Below are positions 1 through 6,892 of a stretch of DNA of 10,387 nucleotides, one piece after another (the stretch's first letter is position 1; each line of letters begins with the position of its first letter). A program made the position numbers and the translations under genes. The notes beneath the pieces are model-generated. The model was not told where the DNA came from and searched no databases. It saw only the letters and a list, made by a program, of their open reading frames with translations. Origin of the DNA: Pyrinomonadaceae bacterium (GTDB taxonomy: Bacteria; Acidobacteriota; Blastocatellia; Pyrinomonadales; Pyrinomonadaceae); contig JAGOWF010000084.1 in assembly GCA_018060305.1 (NCBI GenBank), forward strand, positions 1 to 10,387, in the 5' to 3' direction.

Positions 1-2513
1 ACGAGAAATGTGTTTCCAAACAACGCATGAGTGACATCCAGAAATGTCCCGCCAACAATTCCGCTTACAGACATCTCAAGAACAGCACCATCCCAAAATA
101 CGCCATCGCTATACTCCAGATCGTATTTATGACGGAAGCTGAGCTGCGCGTTTGTCGAATTAACGACGAATGCCGGGCTGTCGATACGTTTGTCCGAGAC
201 AAAGTTAGGGTCGTCAATGAACAAACTATTTGGAGGCGAATTTGGTGAGGTGGTCGAGGTCGTCCACAGCGGCGCGGGGCCGGTGGTATTAACCGCTACC
301 CAACCTGCGGGCAGGGCCGGTTCGGTAACGCCGTCAAAGTTCTCGGCAAATACGTTGCATGTGGGCGACGGCGACGGTGTTGGCGTCGGTGTTCCCGGTG
401 TCGGCGTCGGTGAAGGTGTCGGCGTTGGGCCGCTCGTCAGCGTAAAGTTGTTGTTCGAGACATCGAACCAGACATTGCCGACCGCCTCGACCTTAATGCG
501 TCCTGTCGATGTTGGCGTGCCCGGCATGGTCACGGTCTCACTGCCGTCGTTGGCGGTTGAAGCAACCAGAACGGTCGGGAAGGTTGTTCCTCCGTCACTC
601 GAATAGAGGATGCGGACATTCGCGGCGTTGATCGGAGCTCCGTTTGTCCCGGCGACGTTCCACGTGATGACATGATTCGTGCCCGTCCCCAGGATGTGTC
701 CGGACGCGTCGGGGAAAGTTACCTTGAATGGGCCGGACGCTCCATCGACCGTAAGGATCGAAGTTGCCGTATTGATCCCGCCGGCACCGGCACGATTGTC
801 GCGGGCGACAACCTGAAAGGTCATTGTTCGCGTGATCGCCGGCAATAGTTCACCCGTCATAAAGCCGCCTGTATTGGTTGGCGGAATGTTGTCGGAGTTG
901 AGGATATGGGTCAGGGCAGGGAAGGTGCGAGTGCCCGACGACACCGGTGAGAATACTCTGAATATCGGGCGCGGATTGCCGTCCGCATCTGTATTCGGAG
1001 CACCTGCCGGCGCCGGGCCGAGATCGTACTCTTCCCAATCGTATGTGATCGTGTCGCCATTAGGATCTGTTGCCGACGCAGTCAATGAGAACGGCGTCTG
1101 CTTCGGAATATTGAAATTGCCCGGACCTGTTACGATCGGCGGGGTGTTGCCCGAAGCTGTAGCCACTGCGCAGGAATTGCCCCCGCCCGTCTGGCTATAC
1201 CCGACGATCAGTTCGAGGCTCTTAACGTGGAAGGTGTCAATGCTGAAGTTCGCAAGGTTCTGCGGCGAACACAGCCCAGAATAGCCCATGATCGTGATGC
1301 CGCTGCCGGGCTCGTAGGCCGATGCACCTGACCGGTTGCCGCTGCAGCCGCCCGAGACGGCGTTGAATGTGTGCGGCGATCCCCATTGATGGCCCATCTC
1401 GTGCGAAACATAATCGACCGAAAACGGATCGCCTACCGGATTCGGCAAACCGGTCACACCGCGAGCCTTTCCGCCTCCGCAGGGCGAGTTCAACTGAGCA
1501 ATACCGCCGCCGCCGGTGCTAAAAACGTGTCCGATGTCGTAGTTGGCGGAGCCGATCACAGTATCAAGAGTGTTCTGATTCTCGTCGAGCATCGCGGATC
1601 CATTGTCGTTGGTATAGGGATCGTTAGCTGCGGTGCAGGCCGATGACCCGCCCGGAACCGGACAGGTCGTGTTATTGCCTGCGAACACGATCAGGTTATT
1701 ATTTGCGATGATGTTCATCTGAATGGCAACGTCGCGGTTGTAGATGCCGTTTACACGATTCATCACCAGCACCTGCGCGGCTAGACAGCCTGCGACCGTG
1801 TTGCTGCCGACCGTTGCGCAATACTCATTAGTCGCGGCAAGCGCGAGTCGATACGTCCTCATCTGCGAGCCCGAAGTAACCTCCGGTAAAGCCGCACCGC
1901 GCAGGAAGTCGAGATCGTCGGGGTCGGTGGGCCGAAGCATTTCTTTGAATTCGTTCTCAGAATTGTCGAACAAGCATTCAAAATGGCCCACGCGGGGCTT
2001 TTCACTTTTGAAATAGCTGATGTAATTCTCACCGCCGGCCGAATACGGATCAACGATCACCGTGCTGCGCGCCGAGAGGACCATTGCGTGGAATCCGTTT
2101 GGCAGCAGGTCGAGTCTGACGACAGCGGTCGGGTCGTCTATGCCGGTGCCTCGGTAGGTGGCGCCGAGTTCGGGATATGTCTTTAGCAGCCCTTTTTCGA
2201 CCACCAGTGAATGTTCTATGCTGAACCGCTGGAACGTTCCGTCCGGCATTGGAATTGTCAGTATCACGTCGAGGCCACGAGTATTCTCTTCCGGGGCTCG
2301 GTCGAGAATCGCCCGTAATGCCGCTCGATCGAGGCGAAACGTATCGTACGACGTCGGCATTGCGTCGGCTTCCATGGCGGGCTGACGCAATTCCGAACGA
2401 TCCACATGGTTCCATACACCATCGTCGGATCGAACATTAGCAAGAGCGGCCGCGGACGAACAAACTACGACGGCTGCGAGGCAGGCGGCCCTGCGAAAAT
2501 ACTGACTATTCAT
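1..2513 (-). CDS. Secreted reprolysin-like zinc metallopeptidase (metzincin), 3' end beyond the window
   Basis: An open frame of 837 codons runs from ATG 2513-2511 to the left edge with no stop, so the C-terminus is missing. An AGGAG box at 2523-2527 lies 9 nt before the ATG. Residues 1-25 form a signal peptide (RR, hydrophobic stretch, ALA at the cut site), so the product is exported. Residues about 26-215 look like a propeptide. The peptidase domain, about 219-455, has the extended metzincin zinc site HEMGHQWGSPH (H371, E372, H375, G378, H381) and a Met-turn IMGYSG with M409; this fits M12B/reprolysin-type peptidases. Two Ig- or cadherin-like beta domains follow (about 456-690), one containing TDPNGD. 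Then come a Pro/Thr/Ser linker (about 695-718) and the start of a jelly-roll-like domain (CNVFAENFDG onward). It probably degrades extracellular protein; the substrate cannot be read. It is divergent from the acyltransferase gene. The zinc site makes the peptidase call firm; the accessory-domain names are inferred. Confidence 0.92.
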   Translation of the reverse strand, partial: MNSQYFRRAACLAAVVVCSSAAALANVRSDDGVWNHVDRSELRQPAMEADAMPTSYDTFRLDRAALRAILDRAPEENTRGLDVILTIPMPDGTFQRFSIEHSLVVEKGLLKTYPELGATYRGTGIDDPTAVVRLDLLPNGFHAMVLSARSTVIVDPYSAGGENYISYFKSEKPRVGHFECLFDNSENEFKEMLRPTDPDDLDFLRGAALPEVTSGSQMRTYRLALAATNEYCATVGSNTVAGCLAAQVLVMNRVNGIYNRDVAIQMNIIANNNLIVFAGNNTTCPVPGGSSACTAANDPYTNDNGSAMLDENQNTLDTVIGSANYDIGHVFSTGGGGIAQLNSPCGGGKARGVTGLPNPVGDPFSVDYVSHEMGHQWGSPHTFNAVSGGCSGNRSGASAYEPGSGITIMGYSGLCSPQNLANFSIDTFHVKSLELIVGYSQTGGGNSCAVATASGNTPPIVTGPGNFNIPKQTPFSLTASATDPNGDTITYDWEEYDLGPAPAGAPNTDADGNPRPIFRVFSPVSSGTRTFPALTHILNSDNIPPTNTGGFMTGELLPAITRTMTFQVVARDNRAGAGGINTATSILTVDGASGPFKVTFPDASGHILGTGTNHVITWNVAGTNGAPINAANVRILYSSDGGTTFPTVLVASTANDGSETVTMPGTPTSTGRIKVEAVGNVWFDVSNNNFTLTSGPTPTPSPTPTPGTPTPTPSPSPTCNVFAENFDGVTEPALPAGWVAVNTTGPAPLWTTSTTSPNSPPNSLFIDDPNFVSDKRIDSPAFVVNSTNAQLSFRHKYDLEYSDGVFWDGAVLEMSVSGIVGGTFLDVTHALFGNTFL
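361..432 (-). repeat. Low-complexity Pro/Thr linker repeat inside the metallopeptidase gene
   Basis: The minus strand repeats ACNCCN-type triplet pairs that encode alternating Pro-Thr/Pro-Ser (about 24 residues, PTPTPSPTPTP and similar). It links the beta-sandwich domains to the C-terminal jelly-roll-like domain. Such linkers are usually flexible and extended, and the DNA repeat is prone to length change by slippage. Confidence 0.8.
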
Positions 2514-2694
2514 TGAATCGAACTCCTGTGATTTGATGCTTGTCTTCAGTTCCAAGGGGAACGGCCTGCCGAACCTTCGGTTCTGCGGCGGATCATATTG
2601 GCAAATGAAGGTTAAGACTGACGATTATGATACTCGAAAGCGGCGTTCGATGTCTATATTCGACGCGACGCGATGTTAAACTGACGTTGCGCCA

Positions 2695-3552
2695 ATGCAA
2701 GACGTTCAAAGCACACAACTCGAACGGTCTCAACCGACACTGCCGACACGCGAGGAGATAGGCGTGCTCGCACACAATGAGCGGTTCGGCTTTTGGCTGA
2801 CTCACAGGATGAATATTGGTGCGATGAAGCGGCTGATGACGTTTTTTCAGCGGCATATCGGCAGCCTCTGGATCTATCTAGCGACCTATAATTTGATGAA
2901 CGTTTTCGGCATCGAAAATGTCGAAGATACAGATGCCGACAGGCCGCTCATCCTCGTTGCGAACCATCGTTCGTTCTTTGATATGTACACCGTATCGAGC
3001 GTGCTTTTTCGTCGCACAAAGCGGCCGGTTGTGCTGTATTTTCCGGTGCGCGGCAAGTTCTTTTACGACAATCCAGTCGGCTGGCTTGTCAACCTCGTGA
3101 TGGGCTGGTTTTCGATGTATCCGCCGTTCTTTCGTGAGGCCCGCGACGCCCGCAAACGCGAGTTTGACAAGTATTCGATGCGACGGCTCATAGAGCTTTG
3201 CACCACGGGCCGAGGCCACATCATAGGCTTTCATCCCGAAGGGAAACGCAACATCGAGGGTGGCCCATACGACCTGCTGCCGGCACAGCCGGGCATCGGG
3301 AAGGTCATTTACGCAGCCCGCCCACAGGTTGTCCCGGTCTTTATCGCAGGCCTTGGCAACCACCTGCCAAAGCAGATCCTAGGCAACTGGACCGGCGGCG
3401 AAAAAGTCCGCATCTGGTTCGGCGAACCGATCGATCTCGACGCCTACTACTTAAGAAGCGACCGCCTCCGCACCCACAAAGAGATCGCCGATCATCTGAT
3501 GACCAAAATTGCCGGGCTGGGCAAACAGGACGCCGCCCGGACTTCCGACTAG
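2695..3552 (+). CDS. Lysophospholipid (1-acyl-glycerol-3-phosphate) acyltransferase, PlsC family
   Basis: The 285-residue frame carries the acyltransferase signatures in order: NHRSFFD (the HX4D catalytic pair is H91 and D96), a basic/aromatic stretch with FPVRGKFFYDNPVGW, FHPEGKR (H180-R185, the PEGxR substrate-binding block) and a late VVPVFIAGLGN block. The family moves an acyl group from acyl-ACP or acyl-CoA to lysophosphatidate or a related lysolipid at the inner face of the membrane; the exact acceptor is unclear. Start choice is uncertain. ATG 2695 has no good ribosome-binding site, while an in-frame GTG at 2764 sits 6 nt after AGGAG (2753-2757) and would give 262 residues with all motifs kept. 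The 247-bp spacer to pfkA suggests a separate transcript. A hairpin at 3572-3589 follows the stop codon. Confidence 0.88.
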   Translation: MQDVQSTQLERSQPTLPTREEIGVLAHNERFGFWLTHRMNIGAMKRLMTFFQRHIGSLWIYLATYNLMNVFGIENVEDTDADRPLILVANHRSFFDMYTVSSVLFRRTKRPVVLYFPVRGKFFYDNPVGWLVNLVMGWFSMYPPFFREARDARKREFDKYSMRRLIELCTTGRGHIIGFHPEGKRNIEGGPYDLLPAQPGIGKVIYAARPQVVPVFIAGLGNHLPKQILGNWTGGEKVRIWFGEPIDLDAYYLRSDRLRTHKEIADHLMTKIAGLGKQDAARTSD

Positions 3553-3571
3553 GTGCTTTCACTATCGGAAC

Positions 3572-3589
3572 GCGGGCACCCTTGCCCGC
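3572..3589. repeat. GC-rich hairpin after the acyltransferase gene
   Basis: A perfect 7-bp stem, GCGGGCA / TGCCCGC, with a CCCT loop, lies 19 nt after the plsC-like stop codon. No T-run follows on either strand, so a standard intrinsic terminator is unlikely. It looks like a REP-type palindrome, perhaps protecting the 3' end of the mRNA. Confidence 0.6.
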
Positions 3590-3607
3590 TTGTGGCGACT
3601 GCAATTT

Positions 3608-3692
3608 GGCCGCAGATGACGCGGATGACGCAGATAAAGCAAGATAATGAATTGATCTTTCTTTATATGCGTCATCCGTTTTATCTGCGGCC
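3608..3692. repeat. Long imperfect inverted repeat with 9-nt tandem units
   Basis: A 32-nt arm at 3608-3639 pairs with 3661-3692 at 27 of 32 positions around a 21-nt loop. The left arm itself contains three 9-nt units, GCAGATGAC, GCGGATGAC and GCAGATAAA (3612-3638). It lies between the acyltransferase and pfkA. There is no coding content; it resembles a dispersed intergenic palindrome, and other copies cannot be checked from this window. Confidence 0.75.
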
Positions 3693-3724
3693 TGTATGGC
3701 TGGGGCAGATGCGGACCGAGGTGG

Positions 3725-3740
3725 CCGCGTTTCGACGCGG
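3725..3740. repeat. Small GC hairpin upstream of pfkA
   Basis: CCGCG and CGCGG form a 5-bp stem around TTTCGA, the third palindrome in this spacer. It has no following T-run. Function unknown. Confidence 0.4.
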
Positions 3741-3764
3741 TGGCTAACCGGCGGGTGCGTGAAG

Positions 3765-3770
3765 TAGAAT
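3765..3770 (+). promoter_or_regulatory. Possible -10 box for pfkA-greA
   Basis: TAGAAT matches the sigma-70 -10 consensus at 5 of 6 positions. A start of transcription near 3777 would leave a leader of about 23 nt before the pfkA ATG. No convincing -35 box stands 17 nt upstream, so this is a weak call. Confidence 0.25.
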
Positions 3771-3799
3771 AGGATTTTGCTTTACGGACTCGTTTTTTT

Positions 3800-4924
3800 A
3801 TGTATAAGCAGATCGGGATCCTGACGGGCGGTGGTGATGCGCCGGGGTTGAATGCGGCGATACGGGCGGTTGTCAGGACGGCGGTCGGCGAATTTGGCAT
3901 GGCGTGCATCGGCATTGAGGACAGCTTTGAGGGCATCCTCGGCGAGACGCACACGGTCAAGCTGACAACGAAGTCGGTCAGGGGAATCTTGCCGCGCGGC
4001 GGAACGATGCTCGGCACGCGCAACCGTGGAAGCTTTGTAAAAATGGTCGACGGGAAGCCGACCTATGCCGAATTGCCGCTGGGCGAGGCGCTCGCTAACC
4101 TCGACATCCTCGGTATCGAAGCCCTTGTCGCGATAGGCGGCGAGGGAACGCTGGCAATTGCCGAACAGTTTCACAAGCGTGGATTCCCGGTGATCGGCGT
4201 ACCAAAGACGATCGATAACGATCTGGCGGCGACAGAGTTGACGTTCGGGTTTATGACGGCGATCGACATCGCGACCGAGGCGCTCGACAGGCTGCATACG
4301 ACGGCCGCCTCGCATGACCGCGTGATGGTGCTCGAGGTAATGGGCCGCAACACGGGCTGGATAGCGCTCAACGCGGGGCTTGCGGGCAGCGCGGATGTCA
4401 TACTGATACCTGAGATACCATTCTCATTCGATTCGATAGTCCGAAAGGTCGAGGCGCGCGAGGCGGCGGGGTCGCGATTCACAAATATCGTTGTTGCAGA
4501 GGGCGCGGTCGAACTCGGAAAATCCGAGATATATCAAGACTCTGACGAGATCCGGCTCGGCGGCATCGGTATCTACGTTAGCCGCTGTATCGAGAAGGTG
4601 ACCGGAAAGGAATCGCGCTGCGTCGTGCTCGGCCATCTACAGCGAGGTGGCAGCCCGAATGCTTTTGATCGAATGTTGGGAACGAACTTTGGGGCGTGCG
4701 CCGTTCGCGCACTTGCAAGCGGCGAGACTGGCAAGATGGTCGCGCTGCAAGCCGGAACCGTCGTCACAGTGCCGCTGAGCGAGGCCTGTGCAAACATCAA
4801 GACCGTGCCGGTCGACGGTCAACTCGTGCGGACGGCCCGCGACGTGGGTATCTCATTTGGTGCGCCTCGCGACACGAAACTGGGCGACGAAAAGGCCTTT
4901 GAAGCAAGGACTAACGGTTCATAG
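3800..4924 (+). CDS. pfkA: 6-phosphofructokinase, group III-like (ATP or mixed donor)
   Basis: This enzyme phosphorylates fructose 6-phosphate to fructose 1,6-bisphosphate in cytosolic glycolysis. The 374-residue product shows the full family pattern: GGGDAPGLNAAIR from residue 10, GGEGT at 113-117, PKTIDND at 135-141 (catalytic D139, structural D141), MGRNTGW at 181-187 and GHLQRGGSPNAFDR from 278. It is longer than the roughly 320-residue E. coli PfkA and nearer the group III enzymes. Donor determinants are split: the position matching E. coli G104 is Gly (G116, ATP-like), while that matching G124 is Lys (K136), as in PPi-using and group III enzymes. The ATG is in the normal place for the family, but no Shine-Dalgarno box is visible; the preceding bases are a T-run. 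The gene is 3 bp from greA, so co-transcription is likely. Confidence 0.95.
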   Translation: MYKQIGILTGGGDAPGLNAAIRAVVRTAVGEFGMACIGIEDSFEGILGETHTVKLTTKSVRGILPRGGTMLGTRNRGSFVKMVDGKPTYAELPLGEALANLDILGIEALVAIGGEGTLAIAEQFHKRGFPVIGVPKTIDNDLAATELTFGFMTAIDIATEALDRLHTTAASHDRVMVLEVMGRNTGWIALNAGLAGSADVILIPEIPFSFDSIVRKVEAREAAGSRFTNIVVAEGAVELGKSEIYQDSDEIRLGGIGIYVSRCIEKVTGKESRCVVLGHLQRGGSPNAFDRMLGTNFGACAVRALASGETGKMVALQAGTVVTVPLSEACANIKTVPVDGQLVRTARDVGISFGAPRDTKLGDEKAFEARTNGS

Positions 4925-4927
4925 TTT

Positions 4928-5395
4928 ATGGAAGAGATTAAGAAGAAACTGCAGGCGGAATTGGATGAACTCGAACACGAGCTGCATTTCAAGCTGCCAA
5001 AGGCGATACAGCACGCACGCGAGTTTGGCGACCTGAGCGAAAATGCCGAATATAAGGCGGCGAAGGAGCGACAGACGATGGTGCAGGCGCGCCTGAGCTT
5101 GCTTCACCAGCGCATGTCAGAGGTTGACTCGATCGACCTGTCAAAGATCCCGACCGACAGTATCGCTTACGGTTCGTCGGTGGTGTTGTTTGACCTCGAC
5201 AAGGAAGAAAAGATCACATACGAATTGGTGACGTCCGAAGAAAGCGAACCCGAGAAGGGCAAGATCTCGACAGTCTCGCCGATCGGCCAGGCGTTGATGG
5301 GCAAGGAAGAGGGCGACGAGATCAAGGTCAAGACGCCGACGGGCTGGCGAAATTTTGAGATCACGAGGGTGACGACGATACACGAGCAGAAATGA
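4928..5395 (+). CDS. greA: Transcription elongation factor GreA
   Basis: GreA enters the RNA polymerase secondary channel and stimulates cleavage of backtracked RNA. The 155-residue product has the usual length. Residues 1-75 form the N-terminal coiled coil with the tip motif GDLSENAEYKAAK; D35 and E38 match the acidic residues that help place catalytic magnesium. The C-terminal FKBP-like domain contains ISTVSPIGQALMGKEEGDEI and KTPTGW. The ATG is only 3 bp past the pfkA stop codon and no strong ribosome-binding site is visible (AAGGA is too far upstream), which suggests translational coupling to pfkA. An AT-rich repeat follows immediately. Confidence 0.96.
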   Translation: MEEIKKKLQAELDELEHELHFKLPKAIQHAREFGDLSENAEYKAAKERQTMVQARLSLLHQRMSEVDSIDLSKIPTDSIAYGSSVVLFDLDKEEKITYELVTSEESEPEKGKISTVSPIGQALMGKEEGDEIKVKTPTGWRNFEITRVTTIHEQK

Positions 5396-5402
5396 ATGAA
5401 AT

Positions 5403-5475
5403 TCAAAAATCAAAATTCAAAATGCAAAATTAGGAAGGGGCTCCATTTTTGAATTTTTCATTTTGAATTTTTTAT
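5403..5475. repeat. AT-rich repeat with 7-nt units and inverted arms
   Basis: Four tandem 7-nt units of the form TCAAAAW or GCAAAAT occupy about 5403-5430. A 13-bp perfect inverted repeat pairs AAAATTCAAAATG (5412-5424) with its complement at 5459-5471. The region fills the gap between greA and the phosphatidyltransferase gene and is far more AT-rich than the genes around it. It reads as an intergenic repeat inserted in or between transcription units. Confidence 0.7.
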
Positions 5476-5484
5476 TTGTGAGAG

Positions 5485-6126
5485 ATGCTAGAGGTCGGAG
5501 CGAGCATAGGACGCGGTGCGATGCGGATCATCGATGCGATGGTTCGGGGCCTTGCTTCGCTCGGCATACCGCCGAATGTGCTGACGCTGATCGGCGTGAC
5601 GATCAATCTGGGCTGCGGCGTATTGTTTGGCTTCGGTGAGTTCTTTTGGGCCGGTATCGTGCTGATCGTCGCGAACCTATTTGACATGCTCGACGGCAAC
5701 GTCGCCCGGTTGACCGGACGCGTGACGAAATACGGTTCGTTTCTCGACTCGACCCTGGACCGATTGTCGGACATGGCCGTATTTCTCGGTATCATCGTGT
5801 TCTATTCGCGTCAGACCCCGCAGCATTCGGAACTGAATGTCTTTCTCGCCGGCGTGGGCATGATCGCATCGGTGCTGGTCAGCTACACGACAGCCCGCAG
5901 CGAGGGACTGGGCGTGAAGGCAAACGTCGGCTTTCTCCAGCGGCCTGAACGCGTCGTTCTGTTCATTATCGGAGCATTATCGACCTGGAACTGGACATCT
6001 ACGAACTGGTTCTCCAATCGAATGCCGCAGGTGCTGTGGGTGCTCGCGATCGGTTCGCTGTGGACGCTTATACAGCGAATGATCTATATACGTGGCAAGC
6101 TAAGGGCGATGGACGCAGATGACTGA
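5485..6126 (+). CDS. CDP-alcohol phosphatidyltransferase family membrane enzyme
   Basis: The family moves a phosphatidyl group from CDP-diacylglycerol to an alcohol in the inner membrane, with release of CMP. The complete active-site pattern is present: D67xxD70G71xxA74R75, eight residues, G84xxxD88xxxD92, which coordinates the metal and the CDP moiety. Hydrophobic segments occur about 33-66, 95-107, 118-133, 152-164 and 181-197, in line with the six-helix fold. The QRPERV segment (about 152-157) resembles the basic patch of enzymes that use phosphorylated alcohols, such as bacterial phosphatidylinositol-phosphate synthases. The substrate could equally be glycerol phosphate or inositol, so no symbol is given. 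The 213-residue length is normal. The ATG has only a weak GAGAG upstream. The stop codon overlaps the next gene by 8 nt. Confidence 0.88.
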   Translation: MLEVGASIGRGAMRIIDAMVRGLASLGIPPNVLTLIGVTINLGCGVLFGFGEFFWAGIVLIVANLFDMLDGNVARLTGRVTKYGSFLDSTLDRLSDMAVFLGIIVFYSRQTPQHSELNVFLAGVGMIASVLVSYTTARSEGLGVKANVGFLQRPERVVLFIIGALSTWNWTSTNWFSNRMPQVLWVLAIGSLWTLIQRMIYIRGKLRAMDADD

Positions 6127-6547
6127 GCGCCTGTCGGCATTCTGGCAATCTCTGACGCTCGGCAGCGTGCTGCTCGGCGTGGGGCTGTTTCTGATCTCGC
6201 TGACGGTAAGTTTCATTGCGATTGGTATCGTGATGGTCAAGATACCGGCGAATTACTTCAGCACGCATTATAGGCAGGATTTTTTGCCCGGCAGCCATTG
6301 GACTGTCCGTTGGGGAGCGGTGATAATCAAAAACATCCTTGGCGTGTTTTTGATCCTTCTCGGCATTGTCCTGTCTCTGCCGGGAATTCCGGGACAGGGA
6401 ATCCTGACGATCTTGCTCGGGCTGATAATGATCGATATTCCCGGCAAGCGGCCGCTCGAGGCCAGGATAATTAAACGTCCGACCGTGCTCGCCGCTGTAA
6501 ATCGTCTGAGGGAAAGATACGGCAAGCCTCCGCTACAGCTCGATTAA
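6119..6547 (+). CDS. Conserved membrane protein of unknown function
   Basis: I do not recognise a characterised family. The 142-residue product has two strongly hydrophobic regions, about 14-40 and 65-110. The second holds a conserved-looking loop, LPGIPGQGILTILLGLIMIDIPGKR, here given by its ends: LPGIPGQG at 88-95 and DIPGKR near 106-111. A basic cytoplasmic tail follows, with RPTVLAAVNRLRERYGKPPL. Its ATG lies inside the end of the phosphatidyltransferase gene (ATGACTGA overlap) and its stop codon is 1 bp from the next ATG. It is therefore probably translated with the lipid enzyme and may act with it or on its product; that link is inferred from position only. Confidence 0.8.
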   Translation: MTERLSAFWQSLTLGSVLLGVGLFLISLTVSFIAIGIVMVKIPANYFSTHYRQDFLPGSHWTVRWGAVIIKNILGVFLILLGIVLSLPGIPGQGILTILLGLIMIDIPGKRPLEARIIKRPTVLAAVNRLRERYGKPPLQLD

Positions 6548-6548
6548 A

Positions 6549-6836
6549 ATGGGCCTGATCGACAAGATATTAGGACGAAAACCGACCGACCCAAATGCGC
6601 GGCGGCGGTTTCTGCTCGAGAATGGCCGGATCACCGATGGCACTATAATCGACGTGAAAACGGACGAGAACGGACAGGAACTGGTAGTGTTTGTTTACAC
6701 GTTGAACGGTGTTGATTTCGAATCGGCCGACGCCCTGACCTTCGAACAGAAACAGAGGGCCGGCGACTATGTGCCGGGCGCAAAAGTTGGAATACGATTC
6801 GATCCGAAGAATCAGTACAATTCGATTGTGGAATAG
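6549..6836 (+). CDS. Small soluble protein resembling the DUF3592 beta domain
   Basis: This is a 95-residue protein with no signal peptide or membrane segment. After a basic N-terminus (MGLIDKILGRKP), residues about 22-95 show alternating strands: NGRITDGTIIDV, LVVFVYTLNGVDFES, then YVPGAKVGIRFDPKNQYNSIVE. A Y/F-V-G stretch followed by a PG-V-x-DP-x-N ending is reminiscent of DUF3592 domains, but those are usually membrane-anchored and this one is not. The ATG begins 1 bp after the membrane-protein stop codon, so it is very likely in the same transcript. The role is unknown. A hairpin follows the stop codon. Confidence 0.75.
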   Translation: MGLIDKILGRKPTDPNARRRFLLENGRITDGTIIDVKTDENGQELVVFVYTLNGVDFESADALTFEQKQRAGDYVPGAKVGIRFDPKNQYNSIVE

Positions 6837-6837
6837 C

Positions 6838-6858
6838 AGAAGGATAATCGTTCCTTCT
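6838..6858 (+). terminator. Hairpin at the end of the lipid-gene group, possible weak terminator
   Basis: A perfect 7-bp inverted repeat, AGAAGGA / TCCTTCT, with a 7-nt loop starts 2 nt after the stop codon and is followed by TTATCTTGTT, a broken T-run. The stem is A/T-rich for a terminator, so partial read-through into the carboxylase gene is expected. Confidence 0.4.
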
Positions 6859-6860
6859 TT

Positions 6861-6887
6861 ATCTTGTTCATCCTGTATATCCTGTTT
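6861..6887. repeat. 9-nt tandem repeat upstream of the biotin carboxylase
   Basis: Three 9-nt units, ATCTTGTTC, ATCCTGTAT and ATCCTGTTT, run up to the start codon region of the next gene. Unit length matches the 9-nt array at 3612-3638 but the sequence differs. It takes the place where a Shine-Dalgarno box would be. Confidence 0.6.
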
Positions 6888-6892
6888 AAAAT

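Noticed and set aside
190..606. A plus-strand open frame of 138 codons rich in Val and Gly
   Set aside because: It is the antisense shadow of the Pro/Thr linker and flanking domains of the minus-strand metallopeptidase, which has a signal peptide, catalytic motifs and a ribosome-binding site.
2050..2415. A minus-strand open frame of 121 codons
   Set aside because: It lies in a different frame within the metallopeptidase propeptide region and its product is an Arg-rich low-quality sequence without motifs.
2592..2597. TATGAT on the minus strand as a -10 box for the metallopeptidase
   Set aside because: The hexamer is good, but the bases 17 nt upstream read CAGTCT and the next alternative, TTAACC, is only 12 nt away. 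No promoter is called.
2655..2660. TATATT on the plus strand as a -10 box for the acyltransferase
   Set aside because: No -35-like hexamer stands at a suitable distance, so the match alone is not enough in this AT-richer spacer.
3608..3692. The repeated GCAGATGAC units as a CRISPR array
   Set aside because: The units are 9 nt, contiguous and inverted in the second arm; there are no unique spacers and no cas genes.
3562..4315. Minus-strand open frames overlapping the spacer and the start of pfkA
   Set aside because: They run antisense to the conserved GGDAPGLN and PKTIDND regions of pfkA, cross the palindromic spacer and have no ribosome-binding site or recognisable domain.
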